Shown: piece by piece, positions 12,329 to 25,000 of the stretch
Layout of the letters: every line of letters starts with the position of its first letter
Position numbering within the stretch: position 1 is the stretch's first letter
Assembly (NCBI RefSeq): GCF_040712315.1
Contig: NC_134022.1
Location: 2,852,001 to 2,916,000, forward strand
DNA from: Castanea sativa
Taxonomy: Eukaryota > Streptophyta > Magnoliopsida > Fagales > Fagaceae
DNA: 64,000 bases
Direction of reading: 5' to 3'
Program-made: the position numbers and the translations under genes
The notes under the pieces: generated by a model
What the model saw: only the letters and a program-made list of their open reading frames with translations
Told to the model about the DNA's origin: nothing
Databases searched by the model: none

Positions 12329-14400
12329 GCAACTCTTCGTGGCCTCATTTAATAAAACACTACCAAATATTCCGGTTGGTTGGTTCTCATTTTAAATTTC
12401 AATTTTTATTGTCTTTTACTATAATATGTTTCTTGTTTTATGGCCTAGGACAAAAATCAAGTTTATCATATAGTAAATAATGCACTGAATTTTTTAATAG
12501 TATTTGAAGTTAGAAATATGCTACGGCGACTATAAAATTTATTATATAAGCGCGTAATCAGAAGATTTTTTATTTGTTTGAGTAAAGATTAATAATTTGT
12601 AACTATTATAATTTAGAAATACTTTTTTATTTTTCAAACAAATAAAAATGATAGACTTTAGAGATAAGTACTAACTGTAATTTCCTTTTTGAACATAAAG
12701 GGAAAAAAATCCTACATTTTAAGAATTCTCTTTTTGAATTCAAAATGAAATTTGTTGCTTGACATTTATAACTCTATTTTTAAATAAAGTTATCTTTCAT
12801 TAATGATGGTATTTTTAAACTACATAAAAGTCCAGTTAAAAGAGAGAAATCCTCTTATAATATAGACTAACCTCATCACACGCGCTTTGCGCGTGCGATG
12901 AGGCTTTTTTTTTAGTGATAGTAGCAAAAAAAAATAATAATGGTTTTTATTATATATATAATTTTTATTTTGAGAATCTAATTTATAAATGGATAAAAAA
13001 ATTTGAAAATCAATAGGAGAGTGACCTTATCTTTTAAGCAATGATATAATGGAAGTCAAGGTTATATTTTTACCGGATTGTCTTTTAGTTTTGTCTCTAC
13101 TTAAACATAAAGATGTAGGGGTATTTTAGAAAAAAAAAATTTTGATCTAAACAGAGAAGCCCTTAAATAGTAATATAGAAAACTTACAAAATAATATAAT
13201 AATGAATATAATAATAAATGGGCCCTTTATGGGGACGCTCAAGTGGTGCGCTTGTTAGTCTAGAGCATGATATAAACCTAGAGGTCTCAAGTTAAATTTA
13301 TTGCACTATTGGTCTATAGGATTTTCAAAGTGTTTCATGAATAAAGAGTGAAATAGTTTGATTAAAGGCTAAAATACTACTTACTTTGAATTTTTTGTTT
13401 GTTTTGGTTTTTATTTGTTTGTTTGCTTTTGTGTGTTTAAACTTTAATCACATCAACTTGCTTATGTGACCAGATTAGATCTTGTGTCCAGTGATACTGA
13501 ACCTGTTAAAATTGTGACATGTGTTTATTTTTAAAAACGTATCATCATCTGATCGAATCCAGTACCTAGACCTACCCCTTGCTTATATATAGTAAAATTT
13601 GTAATACTTATTATAACTCTGGAATTTAGTCTTCTTCCAATCATTGTACCCGAAAGTTTATCCAAATTTTTATAACAGGGAAAATAGAAATGCATTCATG
13701 AATGGAAGGCCTGTGATTAGTTTTCACGTGGAGGCATGTGATGGCATTGGCATAGAGAGCAGCCGTCGGTATAGAAAGAGACAAGTAGCAACTGTTCACT
13801 TAATAATAACAATTCATACTAAATCCTTGTAATTGTTGTAGAAGTAAGTAAAAACTAATGTTAGGTACAGCCTCGTCAACATAGTACTCGTAACTCATGA
13901 TAGGATTCGCTCATTCACAGGTCATAACTGAGTTTGCATGAGCTCAGGGGACAGGGAGGATATTTCTCTGTCTGTGTGTTAAATGAATCTTGCTATTTCA
14001 TAACTCAAATTTAATTTTATAAATTTCAAGATATAAAAATTGATATGACAATCGATACATTATCTGATAATAAAAAAAACAATTAAAAATTAAAATCTTA
14101 ATAGTAAAATGCACTCTCTTAATTTTAACTGAAATATAAAGAATCTTTTATAGTGTGTTATGGAAAATAAGATGGTGTTACTTTCAAGTGAAACGGAGAG
14201 CGTTTAATTTTAGAGTTAAAAATTTATTTTATTTTTTTTTTAAAAAAGTATAAGGTATTACATCATTAAAAATTTTAACCAAAAAAAAAAATGTTACACA
14301 TAAATAATATATCGCAAACAAATAATGATAATAATATTATATTAATCGGTGATTCTGTTTATTAATTAATGAAAATTTATTTATTATTTATTTATGCCTA
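12329..14400. other. Intergenic DNA with a GC-rich hairpin
   Basis: There is no gene. The notable structure is a near-perfect 33-base palindrome at 12871-12903 followed by a T run. A tRNA-like phrase at about 13235-13300 ('ctcaagtggtgcgctt') resembles a SINE head but has no intact cloverleaf. Confidence 0.4.
12871..12911. repeat. GC-rich hairpin CCTCATCACACGCGC/GCGCGTGCGATGAGG followed by T9
   Basis: The 15-base arms pair with a single mismatch around a TTT loop, then a run of T. A decayed relative occurs at 26688-26740. In a plant genome this is more likely a transposon terminus (Helitron-like ends carry GC-rich hairpins) than a terminator. Confidence 0.5.
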
Positions 14401-15955
14401 TGGCGTGGCTTAGGTTCTATTTGGATTCTGTTTATTGCTGAAAATTAAAAACATTAGTAAAATAATTTTTAAATGTATGAATAGCATCATGGGACCCAAT
14501 TTTGAAGAAAAATTTGTTGAATTAGACAACTTTTAGGTCTCATGAACAATGCACGGGACCCATTGATAGCACCAATCCCAATGCTAAAAACGCCAAAACG
14601 CATACACACCCCTTTAGTAGTTGTATCCAAACAGATACTTAGAGCATTTCACATCAAGAATTCTAAAAAATATAGAGGTTGTTTGGTAACGTTGTTTTAA
14701 TAACGTTTGTATTTTTTAAGAATACGTGTAGGTGAAAAAATATGTAAAAATGCGTATAATGTTGTTTAAAAACTAAAAACATATATTTAACAACTCAAAA
14801 CACTACTTTATTTATTTTAACACTCTATTTTATAATACATTCAACATCAACCGTTTTATATTTTTTTAAACTTCATTAAAATATCATTTCTTTATAATTT
14901 TTTAATTATTTTTTATTAACCATCTGCATCTTTCCCTCTCTCATTGTCTGTCTCTTTCTTCTCCCACCACTCACGCCACCGCCAGCCTCCACCCTCTTAT
15001 CCACTGCAAAACCACAACCCAAGCCACCACCCACTGCAAAAATGAAACCGCCAAAACCCAACCCACTGGAAAACCCAAATCACCGAAATCGAAACCCACG
15101 GCGAAACCATAACCACCGAACCCCCAACCCACTGGAAAACCGAAACCACCGACATCGAAACCCATAGCAAATCAGTAACCACTGAAACCCAACCCATAGC
15201 AAAGCAAAACGGATACCAACCGAAATCGAAACCCGCAGCAAAACTGTAACCACCGAAATCCAAGCCACCACCTACCACCCAACTTTCAAACCCACAGCAT
15301 GAACCCAGAAAACTACACCCAAACCCATCAACAGTGAGACCCACAACCGGAACCACCAACCACAACACAACCAAGAGAGTGAGAGAGGAGAGAAAATCAA
15401 GGAAAGAGTGAGAGATGAGAGGGAATTGAAGACCACCCACCACAGCAAAACCTAGAGAGTGAGAGAGGAGAGAAAATGAGAGAGAGAGAGAGAGAGAGGA
15501 GAAAGTAAAAATTAGTTTTTATTTTTTGACCAAAAAAAAAGTTTTTTTTTAATTGTAACTTTCTGCTACATATTAAAGGCTCACAAATAACACACCAATA
15601 CATATTCTATGGTTTGGTAACTACTTCTCGTAAGGTTGTTTATTTGAAATATGTGTGGGTAAAAAGATATGTGTGAATTCGTGTAATGTTATTTAAAAAT
15701 TAAAAATATGTTATTAAACTACTATGGCTCTGTTTGGATTGTGCATTTCACGTTCACATTTGCATTTGTCTTTTTTTTTTTTCCTTGACCGGCTCCTCTT
15801 GCACTATTCACGAGACATGAACAGTGCAAGTAGGCAAAGCTACAATGTTAAAAAGAGTGAACAGTGTTGTAGAAATTATTATTTTTTATTTTATTGTTTT
15901 TAGTTTTTTAGTAAAATAAGCGGTATCCAAACGCACACTATACCAAACGGGGCCT
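14401..15955. repeat. Cluster of GTTTGGAT-type MITEs and a C-rich repeat block
   Basis: About 14412-14640 runs from 'ttctatttggattctg' to a mirrored 'tatccaaacagatac'. About 14683-14775 and 15606-15715 are diverged direct copies of one motif series starting 'gtttggtaac'. Between them, 14960-15330 is a C-rich, decayed tandem stretch of 'aacccaacccactggaaaac'-like units, then GA repeats (15476-15500). About 15725-15955 has ends GGCTCTGTTTGGAT and ATCCAAACG...CGGGGCC. Several open frames here are low-complexity artefacts. Confidence 0.5.
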
Positions 15956-16924
15956 AAAATTTCTCAAAATTCGTTCGATAACCATTTCCTCTCTCACATC
16001 TTTTATTAAAAAAAATTCTTCCTTTCAAGGTAATGCTATAAATGCAACAAATATTACGGCATAAAATTTATAATTAATGTGTCAAATTTTAAATAAAAAT
16101 TAATAATAAAAAAAATTATCTTTAGCACACATCATATTCATTATTGTTGGATATACAAGTTTAAATGAAGCCTCACACTAAATAATGATGAGAATGATAA
16201 GTGGTTAATATAATATAATTAAACACATATTCATTGAGTTTAGGCATTTTGAGTTAAATGCATTTTTATATATTATATTAACTACTTAAAGAGTGTCTAT
16301 GGTGGTGTGAGGCAAAAAAGTAACAAGGCTATCAAGGTTCATTACGTAGTTAGAGCTAGAATGAGATGGGTGTATTTAAAGCCCTTTTGCAATTAGAGGA
16401 GGAACAAGTCCCTTTCACGGTTGGAGTAGAGATGGTATATTACTTAAGGCAGGCCCATAAAATCTACACAGATGATCTTGAAAAAAGAAGCTCAATAAAA
16501 CAAATATTATTGCTAATGGTGTGAGGTTCCCATGGATGAAAGACATGCAGGTTAATTTAGTTAATATGTAAATTATTTTATAGTAAATTAGCAATAGTTT
16601 TAGTTTTTTTTTAAAGCTTCCTATAATCTCTTAACCGTCCTTTCTATAACTATTCTTAACATAAGTTAGATATTATATAATTATTTGCAACATAATTCGT
16701 TATATTCTTGAGATTATTCTCTTTTAGGCACTTAAAGCTTCTTGAAATTTGAAATCTAAATTTCTTATTAGTTTAGTAATTAGGAATCTCCTTTTCTATG
16801 CAATCTTAACAAAATATAATTTATGTAAATTCTCCATAGTCAAGTTCAATCAAACATCTATAAAGGTTTCTCCTTTTTTATGCAATCTCAATAAAAGATA
16901 ACATCGCGCACTCTTAATATAATA

Positions 16925-17420
16925 GTTGCTTTACAAGTATAAGTTCTTGGAAGAAAATGACTATTTACCGTTTATTTTTAAACTATTTAGCCAAATAGCT
17001 AATTTTTTAAAGTATCTAACAAATTACCTTTGTTTTTGGTATTCAATATTACTGATGTCGAGTTCCAAGTGGAACTCAACATTAGCAATATTGATTTCTA
17101 TACATATTTTGTCACACTTTTTTTTTTTTTTTTTAAGTTTGCATAGAACTCAAAATTGCTAATGTCAAATTTCAGGCAGAATTCGATATTAACAATATCG
17201 AGATTCAAAACAAGAGTATTTTGATACACATGCACACACACATTTGAAAAGAAGGTTGTTTTGCTATATACTTCAAAAATAAAGGGTATTTAGCCATTTC
17301 CTCCCAAGTTCTTATAAGGTGAGAAGGGCAAAGGTCGGGATTCAAGCCTCCAATAAAGAAAACTTCACACACATATATACTTAAGTAAAGTAGGGTAGAA
17401 TTTCTATCTCATATATATAT
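16925..17420 (+). mobile_element. SINE split by a MULE-like MITE
   Basis: The right half (17306-17420) contains the B-box-like 'gggattcaagcctcc', then 'cttcacacacatata' and 'gtagggtagaatttctat', matching the SINE at 27409-27575. The left half (about 16925-16948) is 'tttacaagtataagttctt', which continues directly into the right half once the inserted MITE and one AAGTTCTT copy are removed. It is a tRNA-derived, RNA polymerase III-type retroposon, now inert. Confidence 0.65.
16949..17305. mobile_element. MULE-like MITE, 357 bp, inserted in a SINE
   Basis: The ends are inverted: GGAAGAAAATGACTATTTAC at the left, and at the right a mirror of GGGAGGAAATGGCTAAATAC, with similarity continuing through 'tttatttttaaa'. 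Flanks AAGTTCTT (16941-16948 and 17306-17313) are a target duplication. The interior holds imperfect mirrored 'gagttc...' and 'aatattgat' motifs. Termini resemble those at 17435-17574 and 42775-43090, so these form one family. Confidence 0.75.
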
Positions 17421-17434
17421 ATATAAATCTTTTA

Positions 17435-17574
17435 GGAAAAATGGGCATTTGTCCCGAATTTTTGAGTTCCACTTAAATTTTTAAAAAATTTTAAGTGGCA
17501 AAATACACATAGAACTTGACATTGCTAAATTGTTGCATAGTTTGTAAATTAAGGGCAAATGCCCATTTTTCCCC
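17435..17574. mobile_element. Short MULE-like MITE, 140 bp
   Basis: It starts GGAAAAATGGGCATTTGTCC and ends as the mirror of GGGGAAAAATGGGCATTTGC. Flanking words 'aaatctttta' and 'aaatccttca' are near-identical, consistent with a worn target duplication. It shares termini with the elements at 16949 and 42775. Confidence 0.7.
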
Positions 17575-18347
17575 AAATCCTTCATAGTCAAGTTCAATTG
17601 GACATCTATGAGGATTTCTTATTTTCTATGCAATCTTATCAAAGCATTTTTTTTTTCTATTTTGTTTAGTAATTTGAAATTAAGGAGGGCATTTTATTTT
17701 ATTTTTTTAAGAAATTTAAGGAGCGGTTATATATTGACTTAATAGGTCCCTGTTGGTCCTACTTTTCAAAATAGTATCAAAACTAAATTATTAAAGGAGT
17801 AATTGGACGGTGGGATGTACTAATATGTCAAATTTAGAAACTAATATTAATCTCGAAATACGGTGTTGATTGTAAGTATTTATTTTGTGGTAAAAATAGC
17901 ACATCTGCCCATATGGTTGGGTGATGGCGACGATTAATTCTTCAAAAAATGTGAAGAAAAAAAAATCGGTGCTAGCATCTTGATGTTGGTCTAGAAATGG
18001 GTAAGAAACTCTGTTTAGAGTTGAGATAGAGAAAGAGACGAGGCAAAAAAATGGATCAAACTCATTAAATAGCATGGGAGGGAGGGAGAGAAGGAGATAA
18101 ACAAAATGGTTGATTTTTATTACATAATAGGAACTACCGAACTATCTTTTTCTTTTTCTTTTTTTGATGGAGACTACAGAACTATCTTGAGAAGAAATAA
18201 GTGACATCTTTTAAGAATTTTCTGTCCAAAACTAAGAGATTGGAAACCGTAGGAAAGTTTTCTTTGTCGATGAAATAGCTGAGTTTATACGTAACTCAGT
18301 TACCTTTCACTATCTAAGTAGTTGAATGTACGTACTAGCTAATTGCC

Positions 18348-18733
18348 TGTTAGGAATATGAAATAATTGTTGTAATTTCTTTAGTTAGGTAATTAGCTAG
18401 TTAGTTAAGATTATGATGAGTTAATTAGGATTTGAGCATATATATCTCATTTAACACATGACTTAATTCATAGAGCATATGTTGAATTAACTAGCCAATT
18501 ATCTTGAGTCATGTGAACTAATGATATTAGACCTAGTCTCCTATAAATACATAATTGTAATTTAACATTAGATATCAATGAAGAATAAACCAACTCATTG
18601 CTTAGTGCATTCTCTCTCTCTCTCTCTCTTAATATTTCTCTATAGAGACTAGAGAGTGACTACTTCAAACTAAGTCAATTTCTCTACAATTCCCCTATAA
18701 TTCCTATCCATCCCCATTAAGAATCTCCTAACA
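18348..18733 (+). mobile_element. Solo LTR of a copia-type retrotransposon, 386 bp
   Basis: It begins TGTTAGGAATATG and ends CTCCTAACA (TG...CA with mirrored TGTTAGG/CCTAACA tips). The 5-bp flanks TTGCC at 18343-18347 and 18734-18738 are identical. A TATA-like 'cctataaatac' (about 18540) is followed by a (TC)n tract (18611-18628), as in LTR promoters. No internal region or second LTR is present, so it arose by LTR-LTR recombination. The superfamily call rests on LTR size and ends and is tentative. Confidence 0.85.
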
Positions 18734-19212
18734 TTGCCTGATTCTGAAAAATGGTAACTTAATTCTTGTCAGTAATGTACAATACGTGATACATAGTACC
18801 GTGTACAAAAAGTTCAACATCATAGGATTGTATTGAAAGTGCTCATAAATCTTATAATACAATGGTGCGTATTATATGAATCGTATCGTACAATACATCT
18901 ATATGCTTTAAAATGAATTCTTTTGTTAAAATTTGTACTTTTATTTGAATCAAACAAGTTGTTAGACTTATTTTTAACATATAATTATTAGGTTACTTAA
19001 TTTAACCCAATAAAATAACATGTCCATAAGTTTTTTTTTTTTCTCTTTCTCCTACAAAATTTGAACTACACAGTTACACTTCACTTTCATATTTGCAAAT
19101 TTATTTCTATACTATGAATAAGGTATTAACTAACAATATAATTTTTTTTGTCATTATTGTTATAAGTCTAAGAAGTTAGAATTCCAAAAGGATATATATA
19201 TATACACACACA

Positions 19213-20760
19213 CACACGAGATGGGTTTAAGTTACACCTGGTATAACTCTTTAGAGTTTCATCTTTTTCAAACTATTGGATTTACATAGATCCAATGGTA
19301 AAAAAAAATTCACATTAATGCTAATATTCTAATTGATCTCTTTTATTATTCTTTATTTAATACATTCCATACTTATTTCTAAACTCAAAAAAAAAAAAAT
19401 TATACGTCTACTATTTCTCTCTTTCTCTCTTTGCACGTTTCTCTCTCTATCTCCTCCACAGCTATTCCACCTCCATGGCTAGGTCGTTGGCAAGAAAAAA
19501 GAAAAAAAGAAAAAAAAGCCACAGCCTACCTAACTTAGACTATTAACAAAACTATTGCTATTCCGTTTTGCTGTTATGGATGAAAATCAATTATGCACGA
19601 ATACACATGGTTCTACTATGTCGTTTTATTGCTTGGTCCTATCTATCTTCTAGATAGTGATCTTATTGTTGTGCTGCACAAGTAGAAAATACAAAGATAA
19701 ATAACTATCCAAAGAGGTATACAACCAGAACCTCAAATTTATAGATGACTTCATACACTAGTGATGGATGGTCCCCCTCTATTTTAAATTTTATTAGGCT
19801 CCTATGTTGCTTAAGTCCACACGAAAGCTTTCTAAAGCCTTTTGTGAAAGGTCTCACATTGTCTTTTTAAGTCTCATAGCATGTTGGCTGATAATGTGTA
19901 TGTTTTGTTGGTTGTAGCTTAGGTCCTATCTTTGTTGTTGCTTAGTAGAAAAAAAAAAACTGTCAGCAATGCCTAATTAGTCCATTCTAATTCCTGAGAA
20001 CTCATGCTAGATGATTCAGGTAAAGGAGCTAAGGAAGCTCTTTGAGAAAAATGAAGTTCCATGACTGTTCAAATATGGTAATAGTTGATGTATAAATCCC
20101 ATCGTGGCTTGCTAATTATGTTGTTTCCGATACTATTGGTATGATCTGTGGACATTCATTATGGTTCTGCAGAAGAAAATTTTTTAATTTAAAATCTTGT
20201 ATTAGAAGAAGAGTTGGTGACCTAGATGTAATACCATCGGTTGTGAAATGCTTAATTTCAGTTGTTCCCTTGCAACTATTGTTAAACTATTGTTGGCTAG
20301 AATAGCTGATGCAGGCACATTGCTTGCAGTTCCGTAGGCTTGTTGACATGATAGAATTGACTGTCATCTAGAAGTTATGCATGTTAGACATATTGTTAGA
20401 CTTGATTTTCCATTGCTAAAGGGCTTTTGGTTGGCATATGCAGATGTCATACAGCAAGGTTGGGTTATGGACCCTACTTCTCAAAAGGACCAAGCAATAA
20501 ACGGCATAGCAAAGCTATGTGTACTCATGCATATTTGCTTCTCATCCATGCATAATTGCTCCTCATCCATAATAGCAAAACGGCATAGCAATAGTTTTCT
20601 TATTAATCAAAGTTAGGCAGGCTGTGTTTTTTTTTTTTTGGGTCACGGAGGAGATAGAGAGAGAAACGTGCAAAGAGAAAAAGAGAGAGACTCGTATAAA
20701 TTTTTTCAATGAAAAAATATATATGCCAAATAATGAACATGATAATAACATTGACTTAGA
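19213..20760. mobile_element. Inverted-repeat element of about 1.5 kb with unidentified interior
   Basis: The left region about 19300-19460, including 'tctctttgcacgtttctctc' and 'tctatctcctcc', is matched by the reverse complement of about 20645-20750 ('ggaggagatagagagagaaa', 'cgtgcaaagagaaa'). The outer left tip 'gggtttaagttacacctgg' resembles the end of the MITE at 30593-30990. The roughly 1.2 kb interior is not obviously coding. It could be filler or a captured gene piece, as in Pack-type elements. Confidence 0.5.
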
Positions 20761-21139
20761 TAGAGTTGATTAGGCAAGATAATGAATATAATTAATGAAA
20801 AGAAATTATTATTTTTGGTCATCTGTAATGTATTATCACTTTTATGTTTAATTAATTTGAATATATATATTATAAACACATGTTAGTGTGATTTATTTTG
20901 TTAGCTTGTTAAATATTATTACATTAGTGATGATTAAATTAGTCATTATAGTTGAATATATTCCCTATTTATAATGAATATATCATTATATATATATGTA
21001 AATATATAATTTTTTAAGTGTTTGTGTATCTCACGATACATAATATAGAAAAATAAAAATTCAATTCACGAAACGATTCATGTTTTGACAACTATGCATC
21101 CATGGTTGTATACCTTGAAAATTTTATTGTTGCATTATA

Positions 21140-21658
21140 TTCTCAATATATCTTTCATACTTGCAAATTTCAAGATAATAAAAAAATAAATAGGTATTTC
21201 ATCTATAAAATTTTATAAATTTTTTATGTTAAAAAATTATGTATAAAAGATGATTTTATAGATCAAATAGTAAATAAAATTTTGATATTTTATAGATGAA
21301 ATAGTAAATAACATCAAATTGACACAAAAATTTGGCATATGTATTAAACCATATAAAACATATAATCTAAATGTGGGACTTTCAAGATATTAATCTATTA
21401 AAAAGTTATCAGGTGGAAAAAAAAAGTTATTAGGTTGTGTAATAATAGTGATAAAAAGTTACAATAAGTTGGGTGTGTGTGTACTATTTGATGCGAATTT
21501 TAACAAATCCATCATTATATTAGATTTTCTTTTCATACTTTACATGCTTGCAAATTTTTAAGATAATCTGAGATCAATAACTATGTTATCAAGATTTTGT
21601 ATTTAAAATTGTGCATAAAAGGTGAGTCATGGATTGAATGGTAAATAACATTTGATTA
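21140..21658. repeat. Two diverged pieces of the 30593-30990 MITE family
   Basis: Pieces at about 21140-21360 and 21480-21658 share, in the order of the reverse-complemented MITE, 'cttgcaaattt', 'aagataat', 'gcataaaaggtgag' and 'aatggtaaataacat'. The second ends at the left boundary of the TRIM-like element. Confidence 0.5.
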
Positions 21659-22083
21659 TGTTATGATCCAAGTGTCCCATATTGTTTAAATATAAGCATA
21701 AACATGTGTATATAAGCTCTTGGACACCCTCCCCTTACAAGCCGGCTTTCAAGGGTGAGTTCTACCCATGGGTTCCTAACATTTGGTATTAGAGCCAACT
21801 ACCATATCAAGTAATCGGATGTAACTCATTAAGTATGTGATCAAATGAATTGTGGCTTTGTGGTCAGATCCTAGAAGGATGACTTAGAGACTAGATTAAA
21901 ATAACTGATAGGTGAGTGGAGCTGCCAAAAGAGAAAAGGCTACCATTCGATCAATATTGATCAAGTGAGTTGTCGTGGACGTCAGCTGCAGAGTGTAGTG
22001 GTATGTTATGATCCAAATGTCCCGCATTGTTTAAGTACACTTAAACATGTGTGTATAAGTTCTTGGACACCCTACCCTTAACA
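21659..22083 (+). mobile_element. TRIM-like miniature LTR retrotransposon
   Basis: The left repeat 21659-21781 starts TGTTATGATCCAAGTGTCCC and ends TTCCTAACA. The right repeat 22004-22083 starts TGTTATGATCCAAATGTCCC and ends CCCTTAACA; it lacks an internal stretch of about 40 bp. Directly after the left repeat, TTTGGTATTAGAGCCAACTA matches a primer-binding site for initiator Met-tRNA (typical TGGTATCAGAGC). There is no gag or pol in the 222-bp interior. A target duplication was not seen. Confidence 0.75.
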
Positions 22084-25000
22084 TATAAATCATGTACTTT
22101 TTAGATGAAGGATAGATGGGTTTCTAATCCTTCATCTGGTGGAAATGTTTAGAAAAATGGTGTTGCTTAATTTCTAGATTTTCTCTTTCGAGTTTCCAGC
22201 TCATACTACTCTTGGTTCCCTTTTATGTTGAGTCCAGTTTTATTTATAGACAAAACTTATGTACAATACTTAATTAGGTGCTGTTCCTTTTAAGATTTTG
22301 TCATGTGGCTACTTAAGTTAAAAAATACACTTTCATCCATGAAAAAAAAGTCATATGACTGAATCTTAAGAAATGAACCTAATGAACAGCATCTAAGTAC
22401 TATACCTAAATCTTGCTCTTTATTTATAGTGAAATTAGTTCAAAGACTTAGAAACCTATTGGGACTCCATTATTTTAGAGTTATGAAGTCCATAACTTCA
22501 TATATTTATCCTTCTAAGATGATAAGCTAATAGTACGTGCAAATCCAAAAACTAAGCAAAATTGTCAAATTTGGGCTTCTGATGCTAAAGTTCCAATTAT
22601 GAGCTCCTGATTCTTGATCATCACTTTAATTCCAAGTTAGAGTAGATTGGCACTTTGAATCATGTTCGGAGTGTTAGTCGACACTATAGCCTATGGACGT
22701 GTTTTTCACCTTATCTAATATAGCTAAGCTTACAATGTAGGATGGTGTTAGACACCTACTTTATCCGATAAACCGTTGTAGACTGTAGTGGCCAATTTCA
22801 TGTGTCATGCACATAAGCAATCATCGTGTCATAAAGATTAAGAACATATCATTCATAAAGAAGTATGAATTGAATGATTAAAGCATTTGAACATATGAGA
22901 GAGCCTATTACCTGACCAAACTGAAAAAATGTGATTATATATATATAGACACATATATACAGAGCTAATAACATGTGAACATCCTTGCATTTGAGAGAGA
23001 AACATATAATTGCATGTGATTGATGAGAATTAAGAATATACATGCATTGATAAGAATGAAAGATCTAGCATGTTAACATGTCAAAGAATTTAGAAAACAT
23101 GTGATGGCATGTTATCAATGACAATTTAAGATCTAGCATGTGATTATTTCAAGAATATATGAAGAAATAGATTATTTCAAGAACATGTGAAAAATCATAT
23201 GTTCATTTCGTAAATATTTTTTTTTTTTTAAAAGCATGTTAAATCCTATCATACAACATCATAATTCATAACAGAGTATGCTTATTCAATCAAACACAAC
23301 AAGATAATCATGCAAACAATGAAACTAACAATAATAGCTACATAAAATAAAATAATAGGGGGGAAAATTTCACAAGAATTTTAGAGGGGAAGCATTCAAA
23401 GACTTGGTCGCAAAACCAAATGAAGGATCACAGGTTGCACAATAATCATTCTCAGTGGCTTCCCCTAGAGCTCTAGGGGACAGGGGTGCCTAGAATTTTG
23501 AAGCCTTGTGATAAGCATGGAGCCCTTCTCAAATGGATTGGCTAGGATTTGATTTTTAATTTCAAGTGGAACTAAAATTGGAGGGAAAAATGAGTGTCAA
23601 AAATCAAAATTTTGGAAACTGTATTATACAAGTGCCGATCAGCACTTGAAAATTGCCACTGACTACCAATCAGTAGTTGGAGTGTTCATCCAAGTTTCGA
23701 TCAACACTTGATGTTGAGTCCCTCTTCATTTTGAAATTTGGAATTCAGACGTAATTTTTTTTCAATTATGAGTTGTAATACGAATTTAAATTTAATATTT
23801 TAAATTATATTTTTTAAGTATAATTTTAACAATTATCTAAAACATATTAAATATCATCAACATTATCACAATCTAACTTAATCCAATGTGTGCACACTCA
23901 TGATAATTTTGAATTTAATTCGAATACAATTATGACACGTCATTAAATGAAATTAAGTCCTCATAGAACTAATCATAATTAATTGTTCATAATTATAATT
24001 GATTAGGCTTAATCATGCGGAGCATCTTATCAACTGAAATTTGATTTGGCTACAACTTTCAATCCAACAATTTGATTGAAGCTCATGACATATTGTATTG
24101 ATCGCTAAGTCTTCAAGATTTCTTTTATGTGAATAATTTTTGCTCGCATTTGAGAATAAATGTAGGTTGCAAAATTGAGTGTCTATACCACTATCTACCT
24201 ATGTTTTAAATAAATAAATAAAAATCCAAAACAGTTAACATTGTATTCTATACTTAAGCACTTTTTGGGTCAATTGTACTCTACTTCCCCCCCAATCCAA
24301 ATGAACCCTACATTGTCCGATATGCAAAGAAATTTGGGGTGGGGTGGGGTCGGGGGGATTGGAACAAGAATTTGTGACCATTATGAATTAAAGAAATTGT
24401 CTTAGGGATGTAAATTTTTAATATATATATATATATATATTTATTAAGAAGAAGATAATCTTTTGAAAAGGAAACGAACTTCAACGAAGCATCTCCTTTC
24501 TTTGTCTTGAGTTAATAATGTTGGTCCAAACTTGACATCTTTCTAGGGGTCTTTGTAGTCGGAAATGAGAGGTGACTAACAACTGCATGAGCTTTATCTT
24601 GTGCAAATAGATTTACGTCCTCTTGAGTGACATGATACTACCGAGTCTCTCTGACCACCCAATTCTAATCTTTAATCCCTAAAAAATCAAGAAACACAAC
24701 TTAATCTTTGGCGTACTTTTGACCGCGTGTCATCATTTTAACGTGCTCAATGCACTGGAGGGCATTTGGTTCACTGCATGTAATGTGTCCTTAATGTGAT
24801 GCACATTACGATGATATGACATTAAAGTTTTTGGATTTTTTTAAAAATTATTACAATTTAAGATTATAAAATATATCACGTCTTCTTAATCTCATCATCT
24901 TCCTAAACAATGAAATGTTGTATTTTTGTATTAAAATTACATTAATGTAAGATTACAATAATGTAACATTACGGTATAATATAATATCACGGCGAACCAA

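Noticed and set aside
12871..12911. Hairpin plus T-run resembling a Rho-independent terminator
   Set aside because: The window is plant nuclear DNA, where such terminators are not used, and no gene ends there; a transposon terminus is more likely.
14971..15603. Several Gly/Val/Trp-rich minus-strand frames that look like a glycine-rich protein
   Set aside because: They come from C-rich decayed tandem units flanked by MITE ends, in three overlapping frames, with no start context or splice signals.
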